Shown here: one piece after another, positions 34,101 to 45,521 of the stretch | How positions within the stretch are numbered: position 1 is the stretch's first letter | Layout: each line of letters begins with the position of its first letter | DNA from: Porogramme epimiltina | Taxonomy: Eukaryota > Basidiomycota > Agaricomycetes > Polyporales > Polyporaceae | Direction of reading: 5' to 3' | NCBI GenBank assembly: GCA_900155495.1 | Contig: FTLJ01000335.1 | Coordinates: 1-64,000, forward strand | Length of the DNA stretch: 64,000 nt | Program-made: the position numbers and the translations under genes | The notes under the pieces: model-generated | Database searches by the model: none | Seen by the model: only the letters and a program-made list of their open reading frames with translations | Told to the model about the DNA's origin: nothing

Positions 34101-35530
34101 GTTGCAGCAGATGATCGTGTTCTACAGGGCTGTCAGCGTATTGTTAGACTGAATGAAGTCTCGATACTCACGTCCGCGGCGTCCCGAACGACTTCGTATT
34201 CCAGCTCTTTCCATCCCTTCATGCTACGCTCAATGAGCACTTGAGGGCTGAGACTGAGACTCTTGGCCGAAAGGTCACGCAATTCGTCCGCGTTGTTCGC
34301 AAAGCCAGAACCGAGACCGCCGAGGGTGAATGCCGAACGAAGGATAACGGGGTAACCGATCTTCTCTGCTGCAGCGAGCGCGTCGTTGACGGAAGAGACA
34401 GCGGTCGATTGCGCCACGGGAATGTCGATTTCTGAAAGACAGTTGGACCGACATTAGCATCCGCACGATACCCAGAGCCAAGGTGATGGATAAAGAATGC
34501 GTGTATGCGTGAAAGAAATACGGGCGCCGAAGGGGCCTGAACTGTCATGTACAGGTTGGAACACTGGCGGAAGCGTGGACGACTGTATTGCGAAGAGCGA
34601 CGATAGCAACCCACGGCAAACAGAAAGAATAGCACAGCATATGACACCGTGAGCGTACACGCCATGATAATGCGTCCGTCGGCCACCGACAAGACCAGGC
34701 CGCCAGGAGGGATGCGATCACGTGACCATTTCAGAAAAACGATGACTCCCATTGACTGGATGCCCCACACGAGCAAAAGGACCGGCGGGAGTGCGGATAG
34801 CGAAAGGGAGGGTGGAAATAGAACTTGTAGAGATAGCGGAACTGAACACACCCTTCAGTGCCTGAACGAACAGGTCGCGGTCCTCCGAGACCTCCAGAGT
34901 GCGGATTGGGGTGCCGAGTACTCGAACGCCGAGGCGGTCGAGCACGCCCATCTTGTCCAGTTCGATGCCGACGTTAAGTGCGCTTTGTCCACCGAAAGTG
35001 AGGAGGATACCGTCGGGTCGCTCCTTCTCCAGTACGTAGGCGACGTAGTCGGCGGTGATGGGGAGGAAGTAGACCTCGGACGCAAGCTGGTGAGAGGTCT
35101 GCCACGTCGCGATGTTGGGGTTAATGAGGACGGCGTCGACGCCCTCCTCGCGGAGGGCCTTGAGGGCCTGCGAACCGGAGTAGTCGAACTCGCCAGCTTG
35201 ACCAATGCTGAGACCGCCGCTACCGACGATGAGGACCTTGCGGACATCCGGACGGGGGATTTTGGGAAGGACCTTTGCGGAGATCTTGCGCGCGAGCTCG
35301 GAGGGCGAGTTTAGGACGTGCTCTTCACCGTCTTCCTGGCCATACGAGCCCACCGCGGCATGGGCGACCGCTTTTGCAGGGCGGGTCGCTGCGAAGGCGC
35401 GGCGCGCATGAGAAATGTGGAACTTGCGGGCGAACCGCGAGGGGCCAAGTATTCGCGAGGGGCTCCAGCCTTGCTGGAGCCGCAAGAGGGCTGTGGACAT
35501 CGTCGGCGGCGACGTCGAGGATGGTGGCAA
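31170..35530 (-). CDS. CPA2: Carbamoyl-phosphate synthase, arginine-specific, large subunit (9 exons, 1178 aa)
   Basis: Exons run from 34852-35530 through 34172-34431, 33880-34121, 33388-33826, 32780-33329, 32534-32729, 31858-32480, 31411-31789 and 31170-31338. They total 3537 nt, exactly in frame. It makes carbamoyl phosphate from glutamine-derived ammonia, bicarbonate and two ATP for arginine synthesis, together with a separate small subunit not in this window. An Arg/Ala/Ser-rich presequence ([20 protein letters not shown]) suggests import into mitochondria. The two homologous ATP-grasp halves are visible: [20 protein letters not shown] begins the first and [20 protein letters not shown] lies at the start of the second. 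[20 protein letters not shown] and [19 protein letters not shown] are also conserved. A C-terminal MGS-like regulatory domain starts at about residue 1000. No fused glutaminase or ATCase is present, so this is not the pyrimidine-specific form. A second in-frame Met at residue 11 may be the true start. Confidence 0.95.
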
Positions 35531-35665
35531 GACGCAAGGGAGAGGGGGGATGACTCGGTGGAGTTTGTTCGCTCATTTTTGGGAGCTAAGCGGCCGGTTA
35601 ATGAGTTATCACCCCCAAATAGGTTAAGCGCACCCCAGGGCTTTGACTCTTCCACCCAACCCGCC

Positions 35666-35791
35666 ATGTCCACGGGCCGCAACGCTCAGGCGCAGAGTAG
35701 AGTCGAGGGCGAATGGAACGCACAGAATAAAGTAGCGGCCAAAGGCGTTCAAGATCACCATTACAATGCCGCTGTGATGGCTCCAGATTAA
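35666..35791 (+). CDS. Possible small protein divergent from CPA2 (41 aa)
   Basis: An ATG-initiated ORF lies 136 bp from the CPA2 start on the opposite strand. The product is hydrophilic (starts MSTGRNAQAQSRVEGEW, ends NAAVMAPD) with no recognisable domain or signal. It might be the first exon of a spliced gene: GTGATG near 35776 could be a donor, with acceptors near 35814 and 35885. It may also be chance. The rest of the stretch up to 36332 shows no clear gene. Confidence 0.25.
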   Translation: MSTGRNAQAQSRVEGEWNAQNKVAAKGVQDHHYNAAVMAPD

Positions 35792-36332
35792 TGCTTCGCG
35801 TCCACATGCCGCAGCCTGTCCGCGCGGCGAGTCTCATGAGGTGATCTCTCCGATCCTGCAAGTCTCCACTGACTGACCATCTAGATCTTGTAGCTGCGCC
35901 GACCGCCGATCACACTGAGAATGCGAATCTGCAGTTCTTACCTCCCGCAATAGTGGCGCCGTCGCAGCTGTCGTGCGCCCAACGTCCAGCTGCCAGCCAG
36001 TCTTCGCAGCAGGATCATCGCGAACGAGAGATGCCAAGGTCGGACACGCAGAACTTTGCCACTTCCGTATTCCGCCGGAAGGTGGCAAACATGGGCCATG
36101 GCATCTTTTCGATATGCAGCGGATAGCTGTCCTGCGCACTACGCTTGGAAGTGTGATGCATGACTCGGAAACAAACCCCGCCAAGGTATGAAATGATTGA
36201 CACTATGTAGATTGCAGCATATTGATGGTTCTAGGTAGCTCTACGGGTATGGAACGGTACAAGTACAACAGAAGGAGCACCGCCAGCCTTCACAAATCCA
36301 TCCAAGGGAGCATACATACATCAGCGAGAAGC

Positions 36333-38912
36333 CTATGCAAACAACCCAACGACCACGTCCTGCATCTTCCCATCTCGGATCGCCTCGTGGATGAGGGAAA
36401 TGTCCTGACCAATCGTGGGGTCCTCGACGCCCGGCCCCTCCTTGAAGTCGTGCAGGTTCTCGGCACCGTGCATGCGGATCCTGAGCGTCACCCGCACAAA
36501 CTCGTACACCGCGCGGCTCTTCCCGACGTACGCGCTCGCCGGCGCCGCGCCCTTCGCGCCCGAGAGGTAGTCCAGCCGGAGGCGGACGAGCGACGCGGCC
36601 ATGCGCTCGGCGAGGGCCGCGCGGAACGCCACGATCTCCTCGAGCGCGTGCGCGCTCGCGTGCTCGGCGTGCTGCGCGCAGAAGTCGACGAGGGGCGTGG
36701 TCGTCGTCGCGGCGACGGTGCGCATGCGGAGCGCCGCGTCCATCGTGCTCGTGGTCTCGAGCGAGCGGCGAATCTGGCGCGAGAGGATCGGCTGGAGGAG
36801 CGCGAGCGCCGGCGCGGAGAGGTGCGGCCCGAAGGACTGGGCGAGCTGGTCGGCGAGGATCTGGTCGGCCTCGAGCTCGAACTCGTACTGCATTGCGCGG
36901 AGGTCGAGCGCTTGGCACAGCGCGTAGAGGAAGCTCGCCGTCAGAAGGGACAGGACCTCGAGGGAGTTCAGGGTCGCGCGCGCGGAGATGAGCGCGAGAG
37001 AGCTGCCAGCCGACGTTCAGTATCGGGGTGAGTAGTCATAACCATCAAGTACTCACTTGACCGCCTGATTGTGCATTTCTGCTGACTGAATGTGCGTCGA
37101 AACAGGGTTGGCGAGGTACCCGAGCTCTCCCACATATGCGGCGGTGTGGATGTCGATGCCCTTCGCGAAGTAGTTGTGGGAAGGGTCCGTGGCGGCAAGG
37201 TTTGGTGGGAGGCCGCGGTTCATTGCGGGGTTGATTAGCTCGGTACACTGCGCGAAGAGCAGCTTTCCGATGTGGTGCATGGCCAGACGGGTCTTCTCCA
37301 TCGCGTTCGTTACCGACATCGCCTGGAAGTTTCCGCCGTGGAAGACTTCGCCAGTCTCACCATCAACGAGCGGGTTGTCCGTGGCTGAAACAAGTACGTC
37401 ACCGATCAGCAAAGCTACACAATTGTGTGTGAGCGCGATACTCACTCGAGTTGCACTCGACAGTGATCGCAGAGAACGCAGACAGGATGTCCTCCACCTG
37501 CGGCCCGAGGAACTGGGCGGACGTGCGCAGCGGGTACCGGTCCTGGCGCAGCTCCCCGATGTCCGCGGAGATGTGCTTCTCCTCCTCCGCCGTGACCGCG
37601 AACTTGGAGCCGTCGAGGAGGCCCGCGACGGTCTCCGCGACCTCGACCTGGCCCGGGTGCGGGCGCGCGACCGCGTGGATGAACGGCGCGAAGGAGCCGC
37701 GCGCGCCGAGCATCGCCTCGGTGCACATCGCGGTGCACACCTGCGCGAGGAGCGCGAGGTGGACGGCCTCGTGCGTCGCGAGCGCGCCCACGGACGCGGA
37801 GAACGCGGTCCCGTTCAGGATCCCGAGGTGCTCCTTGGACGCGAGGTCGATCGGCTCGATGTGGTGCGCGGCGAGCGCCTCGCGCGAGGACACGACGCGG
37901 CGCCCGCGGAACGTCGAGGGGCCGTCGAACACGCGGATCGACGGGTTGCCGATGAGAGTGCCCGCGATGTAGGAGAGCGGAGAGAGGTCTGCCTGCAGGT
38001 GAGTGCCTGCAGTACGTGAAAGGTCCCGCGCAACTAACCTCCGGACGCAGAGATGCTTCCACGAAGTGGAACCATGGGTATGATGTTTTCCCGCAGCAGG
38101 GCGCCCATGCGCTCGATGAGCTCCCAGCGGACGCCGGAGTGTCCGCGGATGAGAGAGTTCATGCGGATGAGTATCGCACCGCGGACCCACGACTCGGGCA
38201 TACTCGTTGACGTGAGAGGGTCGAGGAGGGGCAGGGCCGCGAGCTCCGCCTCGCAGTCGGAGGGCAGGACGCCCGCATGTTGGTGCTGAAAGAGAGCGAG
38301 CCCGAGAGTGAGGGGATCGTTCGTGCGCGTGTCGGCTGTGGGATAGTGTGGTGAGTACCTCCTCGGGCCCCGTTCGTATGTTGTGCTCACCACTTCCACC
38401 GAAGCCGGTACTGACGCCGTAGACACTCTTCTGGCTGTTTACCTTATCGACGATAACTTGCCTGCTCTTGAGCACGCGGGTCTGGATGTCGACAGAGTCG
38501 TCGAGTACCACGCTCGCGCCGTATCGTGCCACCGCGGCGACGGCAGGAATGGAAAGGGTCTCGCCGTCGACTATGATGGGCTGGCCATGCCTGTAAGTAG
38601 TGGCGTCAGTGTCTTGGAGTACGTTAGGGGTTAGTCGAAGGACCCGCCGGCTACCAAAACAGGGAGCGTGCGCCCCCTGTTGTGGTAGTCGGGAGCGTTG
38701 GGCTTCCGCACTCACTTGTAATCATCAAGCGCGCGGTGGGCTTCGATGAACTTGCTGAGAAGGTGGGCTGCGGGCGCGGAGATGGTGGCGGGAGCTTGTG
38801 GCTCGGCGGAGGTGGGCGGTGGCACGGCCGCCTTCTTGCGGGGAAGGGGGAGGGGCGAAGACTCGAACGTGGAGCCGAAGCCGTGTGTCTTGGGGTAGGT
38901 GGATGCGGGCAT
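36333..38912 (-). CDS. PAL: Phenylalanine ammonia-lyase (6 exons, 744 aa)
   Basis: Exons are 38716-38912, 38391-38590, 38039-38335, 37446-37988, 37057-37384 and 36333-37002; they total 2235 nt, in frame. It deaminates L-phenylalanine (fungal enzymes often tyrosine as well) to trans-cinnamate without a cofactor. The catalytic MIO group forms from Ala-Ser-Gly; here A229-S230-G231 in RGSISASG is followed by [16 protein letters not shown]. Other conserved parts are [46 protein letters not shown] and [15 protein letters not shown]. The length suits a eukaryotic PAL with the C-terminal shielding extension. The intron after exon 3 falls directly behind the MIO triplet. No secretion or organelle signal is seen, so it is likely cytosolic. 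In basidiomycetes the enzyme serves phenylalanine catabolism and phenylpropanoid secondary metabolism. Confidence 0.96.
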
Positions 38913-39025
38913 GCCGAGGAGAGTCAGTGGGGAGTGGTGGAAGAGGGCGGGGAGGGCTGTAGGAGGGGAAGCGGCGATGAAACTGAGGTGCTGTTGGGAT
39001 GAGACCACGGCAGCAACATCGCGGG

Positions 39026-39033
39026 CTTTTATA
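39026..39033 (-). promoter_or_regulatory. TATA box of the PAL gene
   Basis: TATAAAAG on the minus strand lies about 115 bp upstream of the PAL start codon at 38912. The intervening leader is pyrimidine-rich. Confidence 0.6.
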
Positions 39034-42000
39034 CAAGGCGGGGAGGAGGTATCGACGACGTAACGGACCCGTCTCGGGGCACGCGAACCTTGGGACAGGG
39101 CGGCGGGAGCGATCACCCAGTAGCGCCGACGCGTGCGCTCATCGGTGGCCGTGGATCTATCGCTGGCCGGCCGGATCTTCGGTGCCCTGCTCGTGCTTAG
39201 CCGGATTCCCCCCCTCCTTCTGGGTACATGGGGCCGCTCAATTCCTCGCTGTATCTAACTACGCCTCCTGATAGAAATGCTGCGAATTCACAGAAAATGG
39301 TCAGGCCCCCGCGCACGCCTTCTCACCCGTTTTCCCGCGTCTCTGGGCTCCGCGCACGGCTCTCCGCGGCCCCTCCGCCGGAGCCCGGCCGGCCGGCGCA
39401 GCCCCCGGCGCGCGCACAGCACCTTTCATGAGCACCTCTGTCGAGCATTCAAAATCCACAGCCCTGTTGTATGTATCAAGTCACTGTCCGTCCGCACGTC
39501 GTGTACGTGCATGCCAGGCACAGCAGCGTCGGAATGACCATCTATGACACTCCGGACCCGTCCCCCGTCCGCTACGGCCGAGCAGCTGCTTGAAGTTCAT
39601 CGCCCTGACGTAGATTACTCCCCGGGCGCGGGCCTGGTGTTCCTGCGCGCGGCGGCCCGTGGTCTCACCGCCGACATGTCGAAGGTTGCATGTTTGCGCC
39701 CCTGGACAAGGGGATCGCATCGCCGCGGGGCTTCTGGCGCGTCGGCACAGGGCTGTGGGAGGTGCGGGGGCGCGCGCGCGAGAGGCGGCTCGGAGAAGGG
39801 AGCGCGCCGCATGCTAAGGCCCCGCGTGCAGAGCGGGCGAGGGGGGCGAGAAGGCTGCAGTCGGCGGGGGTGGCTTGGTGCGGGGACGCGCGCATCGCAT
39901 AGGTTCGAGGGAGTCGGCTGGGGCCGCGGCGCGCGCCGTGCGCCGTGCGCCGCGCTCCCACCGGCGGCGTTCAAGCAGATTAGCGCGATTGCGTTCGAGC
40001 CACGCGCGCGCGCCGCCCGGAAGAGGCAATGCTGGGAAGAACCCGGGGCGGCCTGACGGGGAAGCTTCACTGCTCGCGCCGCTTCCACACTCTGTCCGAG
40101 GGGAGACTGCACGCGCGCCAGGGCGGGGGCGCGAGGCTGTATCCCTCCCTGTCGGTAGCGCAGCCGTGCCGTCGTCCACCCACCGATCCTCTCGCGCGTT
40201 AGAGCGGCCTTTGATGAAAAACAAGCAATGAATGAGAGACCGGGCCTGCTCCAGGCCAGAAATGCAATACGGAGGCACGCCGTGTTGCTCGGACGTCAGC
40301 AAGCGTGAAGATCAGTTCTGCCGCTGAATGTGGGAGAAGATCATCTTTGTACTCAGCTCTCCCTAATAGTCGTCCTCGGGAGGTGCCGCGGACAAGAAGA
40401 CATGAACAAGGTTATGGCAAGTGCTGCGACGGCTTCGGCGTTGTGGCGGAATGCCGTCAACGAGGCTACGAACCTGCAGCTACACGTGCTACCACTCCCT
40501 CCACGGAAACTCACAGTCCACCGGCATTGGAAAACAACGTCCGCCGCGTTCTCATGCTCTCATGCCCAGTGGCCCCCTTTATGGAAGCCAGGGATGGGCG
40601 AAAATATTCATTCTGATAGGAAATGGGTATGTTTACACGCAGCGCAGTTCTTCGAACCCAATACAACATGCGGCGACGTCGCTTCGGGACTATGGGTGCG
40701 CACCTTACCACACTGGGCGAGGAATGGGTCACCCGATTTACACGGAGCGCGACGGGTTCCCCGCGCTTCTCCGAGTAGCCCGCGCGGCCGAGGGCCCCTC
40801 GAGGAGTATTGAGAGCAGCTACCGCGGTGCCGAATACAATTCGACCCCTCAACGAGTTTAACGGGAGGGGTCCCGAACCGGCGTTCTAGACGATGCCGTA
40901 AGCCGGTAACTCGTTACGTGTCCTCCAGACAACGCCATACCACCACACGCGTGCTCGGCGGCGGAGAGGTGTCACTCGGTGCGAGGGCTTGCACATGTCG
41001 CAGAGGGTTTTGTCGAAAATTCGGCTCGTTCTATGGAACGCCCCCGCTCAGCTGGGCGCCGGCACAAAAATGACCAACTCACCATCGTGACAACTCGTTA
41101 GAAAGCCGTTGACCGGCCTCCTTCTCTTCTTCAGTCGGTAATGCGCGAGCGAGGGGAGCGTCTTCTCTCCGAAATTCTGCCCGAGTGGCACCCAGCGATG
41201 TGTGGGAACAGAGGGGCTTTCCGACTGATGCGGCCTAGGGGCGATTTCCGCCGCTCTGCAAGATACTTAGTCAAGCCGATTCTAGACAAATGCGCGTGAG
41301 AGACGAGGGGGTGCTTACCGTTGCTCATGTCGTGTTCATTATGTGCAGTTCGCATCACCCCGCGGGCGCGTACGTGATTCATGCCGCCACAACGCCGCAG
41401 GAGGACGTGTTAAGAATGGTGAGCTGCCGAATGCGCATGGTGTGGTGGGAGCGCGCGCTCATGCGACAAGGGCTTTTTTCTGTTGGCAGAAGCTTAAGGA
41501 CTATCAGCGCGGCGAAGTCGCAGATCTGCCGAGGGACGCACTGGATGCTTTGTGCGGTGTGAGGAAGTGGTGGAGAGTTTGGCGGGGGTGGTGCAATCTG
41601 TTGATGTCGTAGTGCGCAGCAGGACATGTCTGGTCATGAGCGGAAATCTGACGCCCCGGATTGCATGTTCGACCTTCCGAGTCGGGGACAGTAAGAGGGG
41701 CGTTTATGGAGCCATAGAAGGTAAACTCACTGCTTAGGAGGGTGGGTTGTCAATGTCGCAAACCCGGTCGAAAGTCCACGCAGAGCTGAATGTTGCATTG
41801 TTGGTCTTGGCTTGAGACAAATCTCCGGGTTGAAGGTGATTCTGATGAGCTGGCGGCAGGCGAGAAGAACGACGGCGGCAGAGAGAAGCCTCGAGCCCCA
41901 TATGCACGTACTCTGGGGGAGGCTTCTGGAGTGTGAGGGGCATCAGGCGGGGGTAGATGGCTGAAGCAAACGCACATACGTATTACGGAGTGAACGAGTC

Positions 42001-42293
42001 TCCAACAGGCAATGCCCCGTCCCGGCCCCTTCCCGGCGTCCCGTCCACGCGTCCGGCCTGGGCCCGCGTCCAACCCCGGGATTGTCGGCCCCGCCCCGGC
42101 GGAGCGCCCAGCGCTGTCGGCCCGCCCCGGCCCTCCTTCACCCACTCCACCCGTCGCTGGCCCAGCAGTGTCCGGGGTCGCCATCACGTGCCTCGAATTT
42201 TCGACGGCCTGCGAAGAGCGCAATCCCGACTTTCCTGCCTTGGCCTTACCATCATCCCGCTCCCGCTTCTTCTCATATCCTCGTATTATCACT
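39034..42293. other. 3.3-kb intergenic region, no gene recognised
   Basis: The part from 39340 to 40150 is very GC-rich and gives overlapping ORFs on both strands (for example 39544-40056 plus and 39615-40112 minus) of low complexity, rich in Arg, Ala and Gly. ORFs at 40330-40812 and 41343-41612 have no domain I recognise. No RNA gene or repeat was found. Confidence 0.5.
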
Positions 42294-43662
42294 ATGGCAA
42301 GTGTTCGAATATGTAGTAAGTGCATCTTACCAACTTCTTATCCAGGTCAAGGCGAAGAAAACCCGCAAGTTCGCGCTCGTGAAGCGTATGCTGAACCCAA
42401 AAGATATCCGGCTGTACGTGCTCCGGCTCTGTGGTAGCTTTCCACAGCTCATCCTTGGAATAGAAAGGAGAACCAAGTGAAGCAAAAGCAGAAGGAAGAG
42501 GCGGAGAAAGAGAAGCTGGTGAAGCGAGCGTACGTCATCTTACCTCCTCACCCTCGGCCGGTACTCACATCAGCTGGACACGACCCCCTAGTCCCCAAGT
42601 GGCCTCCTCCCTGTTCCTCCAGCACAATACCGCTCTCGTACCGCCATACCGCGTGTTGATTGATACCAACTTCATCAACTTTAGCCTGCAAAACAAGCTA
42701 GAGTTGGTCAGCGGCATGATGGATTGTCTGTATGCAAAGTGTGAGTACTCCGTCTTTTCCGCTGCATTCCTGTACGAGGCAGTTGCCTTCCCCTCTCCAA
42801 AATTTCCCACCCCCACGCTCCCCGTAACTCTCCTTCTTCGTCTTCATGTTCACCCTGCATTCGTGAGATTCTCTTTACCCTGGTGGTGGCGACGTTTTCC
42901 GCGTTTCGAGGCTTTAAGACGAAAGGGCCGGTACAAATTGTCGGTGAAACGCGTATTTTCCCCGTAACGAGATGGCTTGTGTGTTGCATAACGTCAATTC
43001 GATAAACCAATCGGACGTTGCGTGCAAACCAACGCGAATGGTTTATCGGAATGATGCTAGCTTCCTTTCTCCAAGCGCCTGCGAATTCCTGAGAAACACA
43101 CACCCGTTCCCACTATCCAAGGGAGGCGCTAGCCGTTATGCTGGGCCTTACGAGAATCGGATGGGACAGGGTCGGGCGGCCCCCCTAGACCAGTCCGCGT
43201 CGAACAGAGTGAATGCTGTCCAATTCGTTATCCCTCGGGTTCAACCTTGCTCCCTTCATCCGATTTATTCTGGGTCTCATGATGACTCCCTTCCAGGTAT
43301 CCCCTGCGTGACCGACTGCGTGATGGCAGAGTTGGAGAAGCTTGGACACCGCTACCGGGTCGCGCTTAGGTACGTCGTTCCGCCTCCGCACCCCGAACGC
43401 CCGTCGCTCTGACACGAGCCCGGCCGCCTCGCACAGGGTGGCACGAGATCCTCGATTCGAGCGTCTCCCGTGCTCGCACTCGGGCACGTACGCGGACGAC
43501 TGCCTTGTACAACGTGTGACCGCGCACAAGTGCTTCATCGTTGCGACGTGCGATCGTGAGCTGCGCCGGAGAATACGCAAGATTCCCGGTGTGCCGCTCA
43601 TGTACATCGTCCGCCGACGGTACGCCATCGAGCGGCTGCCGGACCAGGGCGCGCCCGTATGA
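42294..43662 (+). CDS. FCF1: rRNA-processing protein FCF1 (PIN domain, 6 exons, 194 aa)
   Basis: Exons are 42294-42296 (the ATG alone), 42346-42413, 42464-42529, 42592-42740, 43297-43369 and 43437-43662; they total 585 nt. FCF1/Utp24 is a nucleolar nuclease-type PIN protein of the small-subunit processome, involved in early 18S pre-rRNA cleavages. It matches the yeast protein from the basic start [16 protein letters not shown] through [36 protein letters not shown] and [14 protein letters not shown] to a C-terminal IPGVPLMYI. The PIN acidic residues are present (D in LIDTN, E in AELEKLG, DD in YADD). The start needs a GC-AG intron (42297-42345) directly after the ATG. The only other ATG-frame choice gives an unrelated peptide. 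The fourth intron, 42741-43296, is 556 nt and far longer than its neighbours. Confidence 0.93.
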
Positions 43663-45521
43663 GGTGGCGCATGTACATGCTGTCGTAGGGTCCTCGTTTG
43701 TCTGGATGTCACATCGTATCTTGCTCTCGTGCTGTAGCTAGTATTTGTAAGTTCATTTGATTGCTCCTCGTGTGAACCGCCACTGACATTCGCACGCTAT
43801 TGACAGGTACCTCAGTCTCCATATCACCGGTTGTCCCGTACCTCACCGGGCGGGCCTCGTTTTTGCTGAATCTTACGTGCCGTCAACGGAAGACGGAGCG
43901 GCGTGGTTTGACGTAGGGATGACTTCACCCCATCCTCCGGTCTTAGCGCCAGTGTGGGATACGATCGTCTTAGACTTGAATGGTGCAGAAGGCGTGACAG
44001 GCGTCTCGTAAGGTCTTCTTCTAACGCCCAGACCCTGCCCATAGATAGGTCCTACCACCGAACACGGTCGTTCGTGATACATGAATTTGGCCACTGGCCT
44101 CTCCTATGATAGCATCATCGAATCTCAAGTTCCTTATGTATCTTTGTGGTTCCCAACTCAACGGCCGCAATATTAATCTTCTGCCCGTGCACAAGAGCGC
44201 GACGCACATTCGTGGACGCCAAAATAGGCCTCGCATCGAGAAGATCGAGAAACGTGCCGAGCCGGTGGCCGACGAAAGCACGCCCTTGGCCGTCTCGCGC
44301 TGGACACCAGACACCGAGAGTGTGCACCTCTTTTGATGCCGGGTATGCTCCGTGTCGCAGTCCAGACTCGGGGCCGTGTCCGCTGCAGCGCGCACGTTCC
44401 ACTGCGAATGTTCGACGAGCTCGTAACGGCGGTGGCGAGGGGAGCGGAAGCCGCGACGCGTGCACCCGGCGTCCAATATGGCTACGCGAAGCGTGCGGCG
44501 TGAGGCGGGCGACCGGCGCGGGGGTTCGCTCGGACGGATCTTGACGTGCTAATCTTTGCTAATGCGGTCATGCTCACTCAGGAGGCCCGTGCGGGCTCGA
44601 TCGTTGCGAGAGGCGAATGGCGTCGCGCGCCACTATCTCGCATCGCTATTGGAGACCGAGGGGTTTCGACGCAGCCGGTGGGGGCACGCCTGGCCCGTCC
44701 GCGTCAGCTCGCTTGGTCTGACCGCGAAGCTTTCGTCGGGGATACCGACCGGGTGCGATTCGCCACTGACGATGTGCAGCCCAGAAGCGACTTGGAGAAC
44801 CGTCGGGGCGGACAAGGCACGGCTAGGTAACACGGTATCGATCCGTCTTGATTGCGGGGAAGGGTGAAGTCTCGGATCTTGCAGTGATATATGTGCTTAT
44901 CATCACTTAGTCTTGTAAAGAGTGATGTTCTGCACGTCTTATTCTGGCGCTACGGCTGTGTCGGACTCGGTTTATGCAGCAATTAAGCACGCTCATTTAC
45001 TCTCTCTAACATGAGGCCAACAGGCCATTAGTATCGCCTTCGCAATTGTGTCTGTGAGTATGAGCAGTGCCTCTAGTCCGTGTGATGCCGGGAGTGGCTC
45101 ATACACACCCACCACACCAGTGCACATTCCAGGTTTTATGGCGGCCCCAGCGCACGCTACTGAGCCACATGGGTGCCTACTTCTCGGAGTTTGACGGCTT
45201 CTCGGCTTCCTTCATTTTAGGTGGCAACGAGGCCGCGTCGCGGAAACAGCCAGCTTCGGGTTTGGTCTCCACTCCCAAAGAGGTTTCCTCTGGATGGCGC
45301 TGAGGTGTGTCGTAGGAGGATGCAAAACGGTGCGTACTGGTTTAGGAGGGTCGCTCGGCGCGCTCGTGGCGCTAAGGGACGGACAAACAAAGCCAAAGAA
45401 CGCGTCGCGCTGGCTGTGGCTGCGGCGCCAATCCATCCTGCTCGAGAACAGGCACGACCATCATCGCATTTTTGCCCACTGGCACCAGCCCTTGTGTCCA
45501 TTCACTCTGCAAGCGGGAAAT
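43663..45521. other. 1.9-kb region without an assigned gene
   Basis: Several open frames show protein-like but unassigned stretches. Examples are RALVHGQKINIAAVELGTTK on the minus strand (about 44140-44200) and SSLGLTAKLSSGIPTG on the plus strand (about 44705-44755). They could be exons of a diverged gene or its remains, but I could not build a model with a start, phased introns and a stop. Confidence 0.35.

Noticed and set aside
39544..40112. 170- and 165-residue ORFs on opposite strands in the PAL-FCF1 spacer
   Set aside because: Overlapping low-complexity ORFs in very GC-rich DNA; no domain, no supported start or splice structure.
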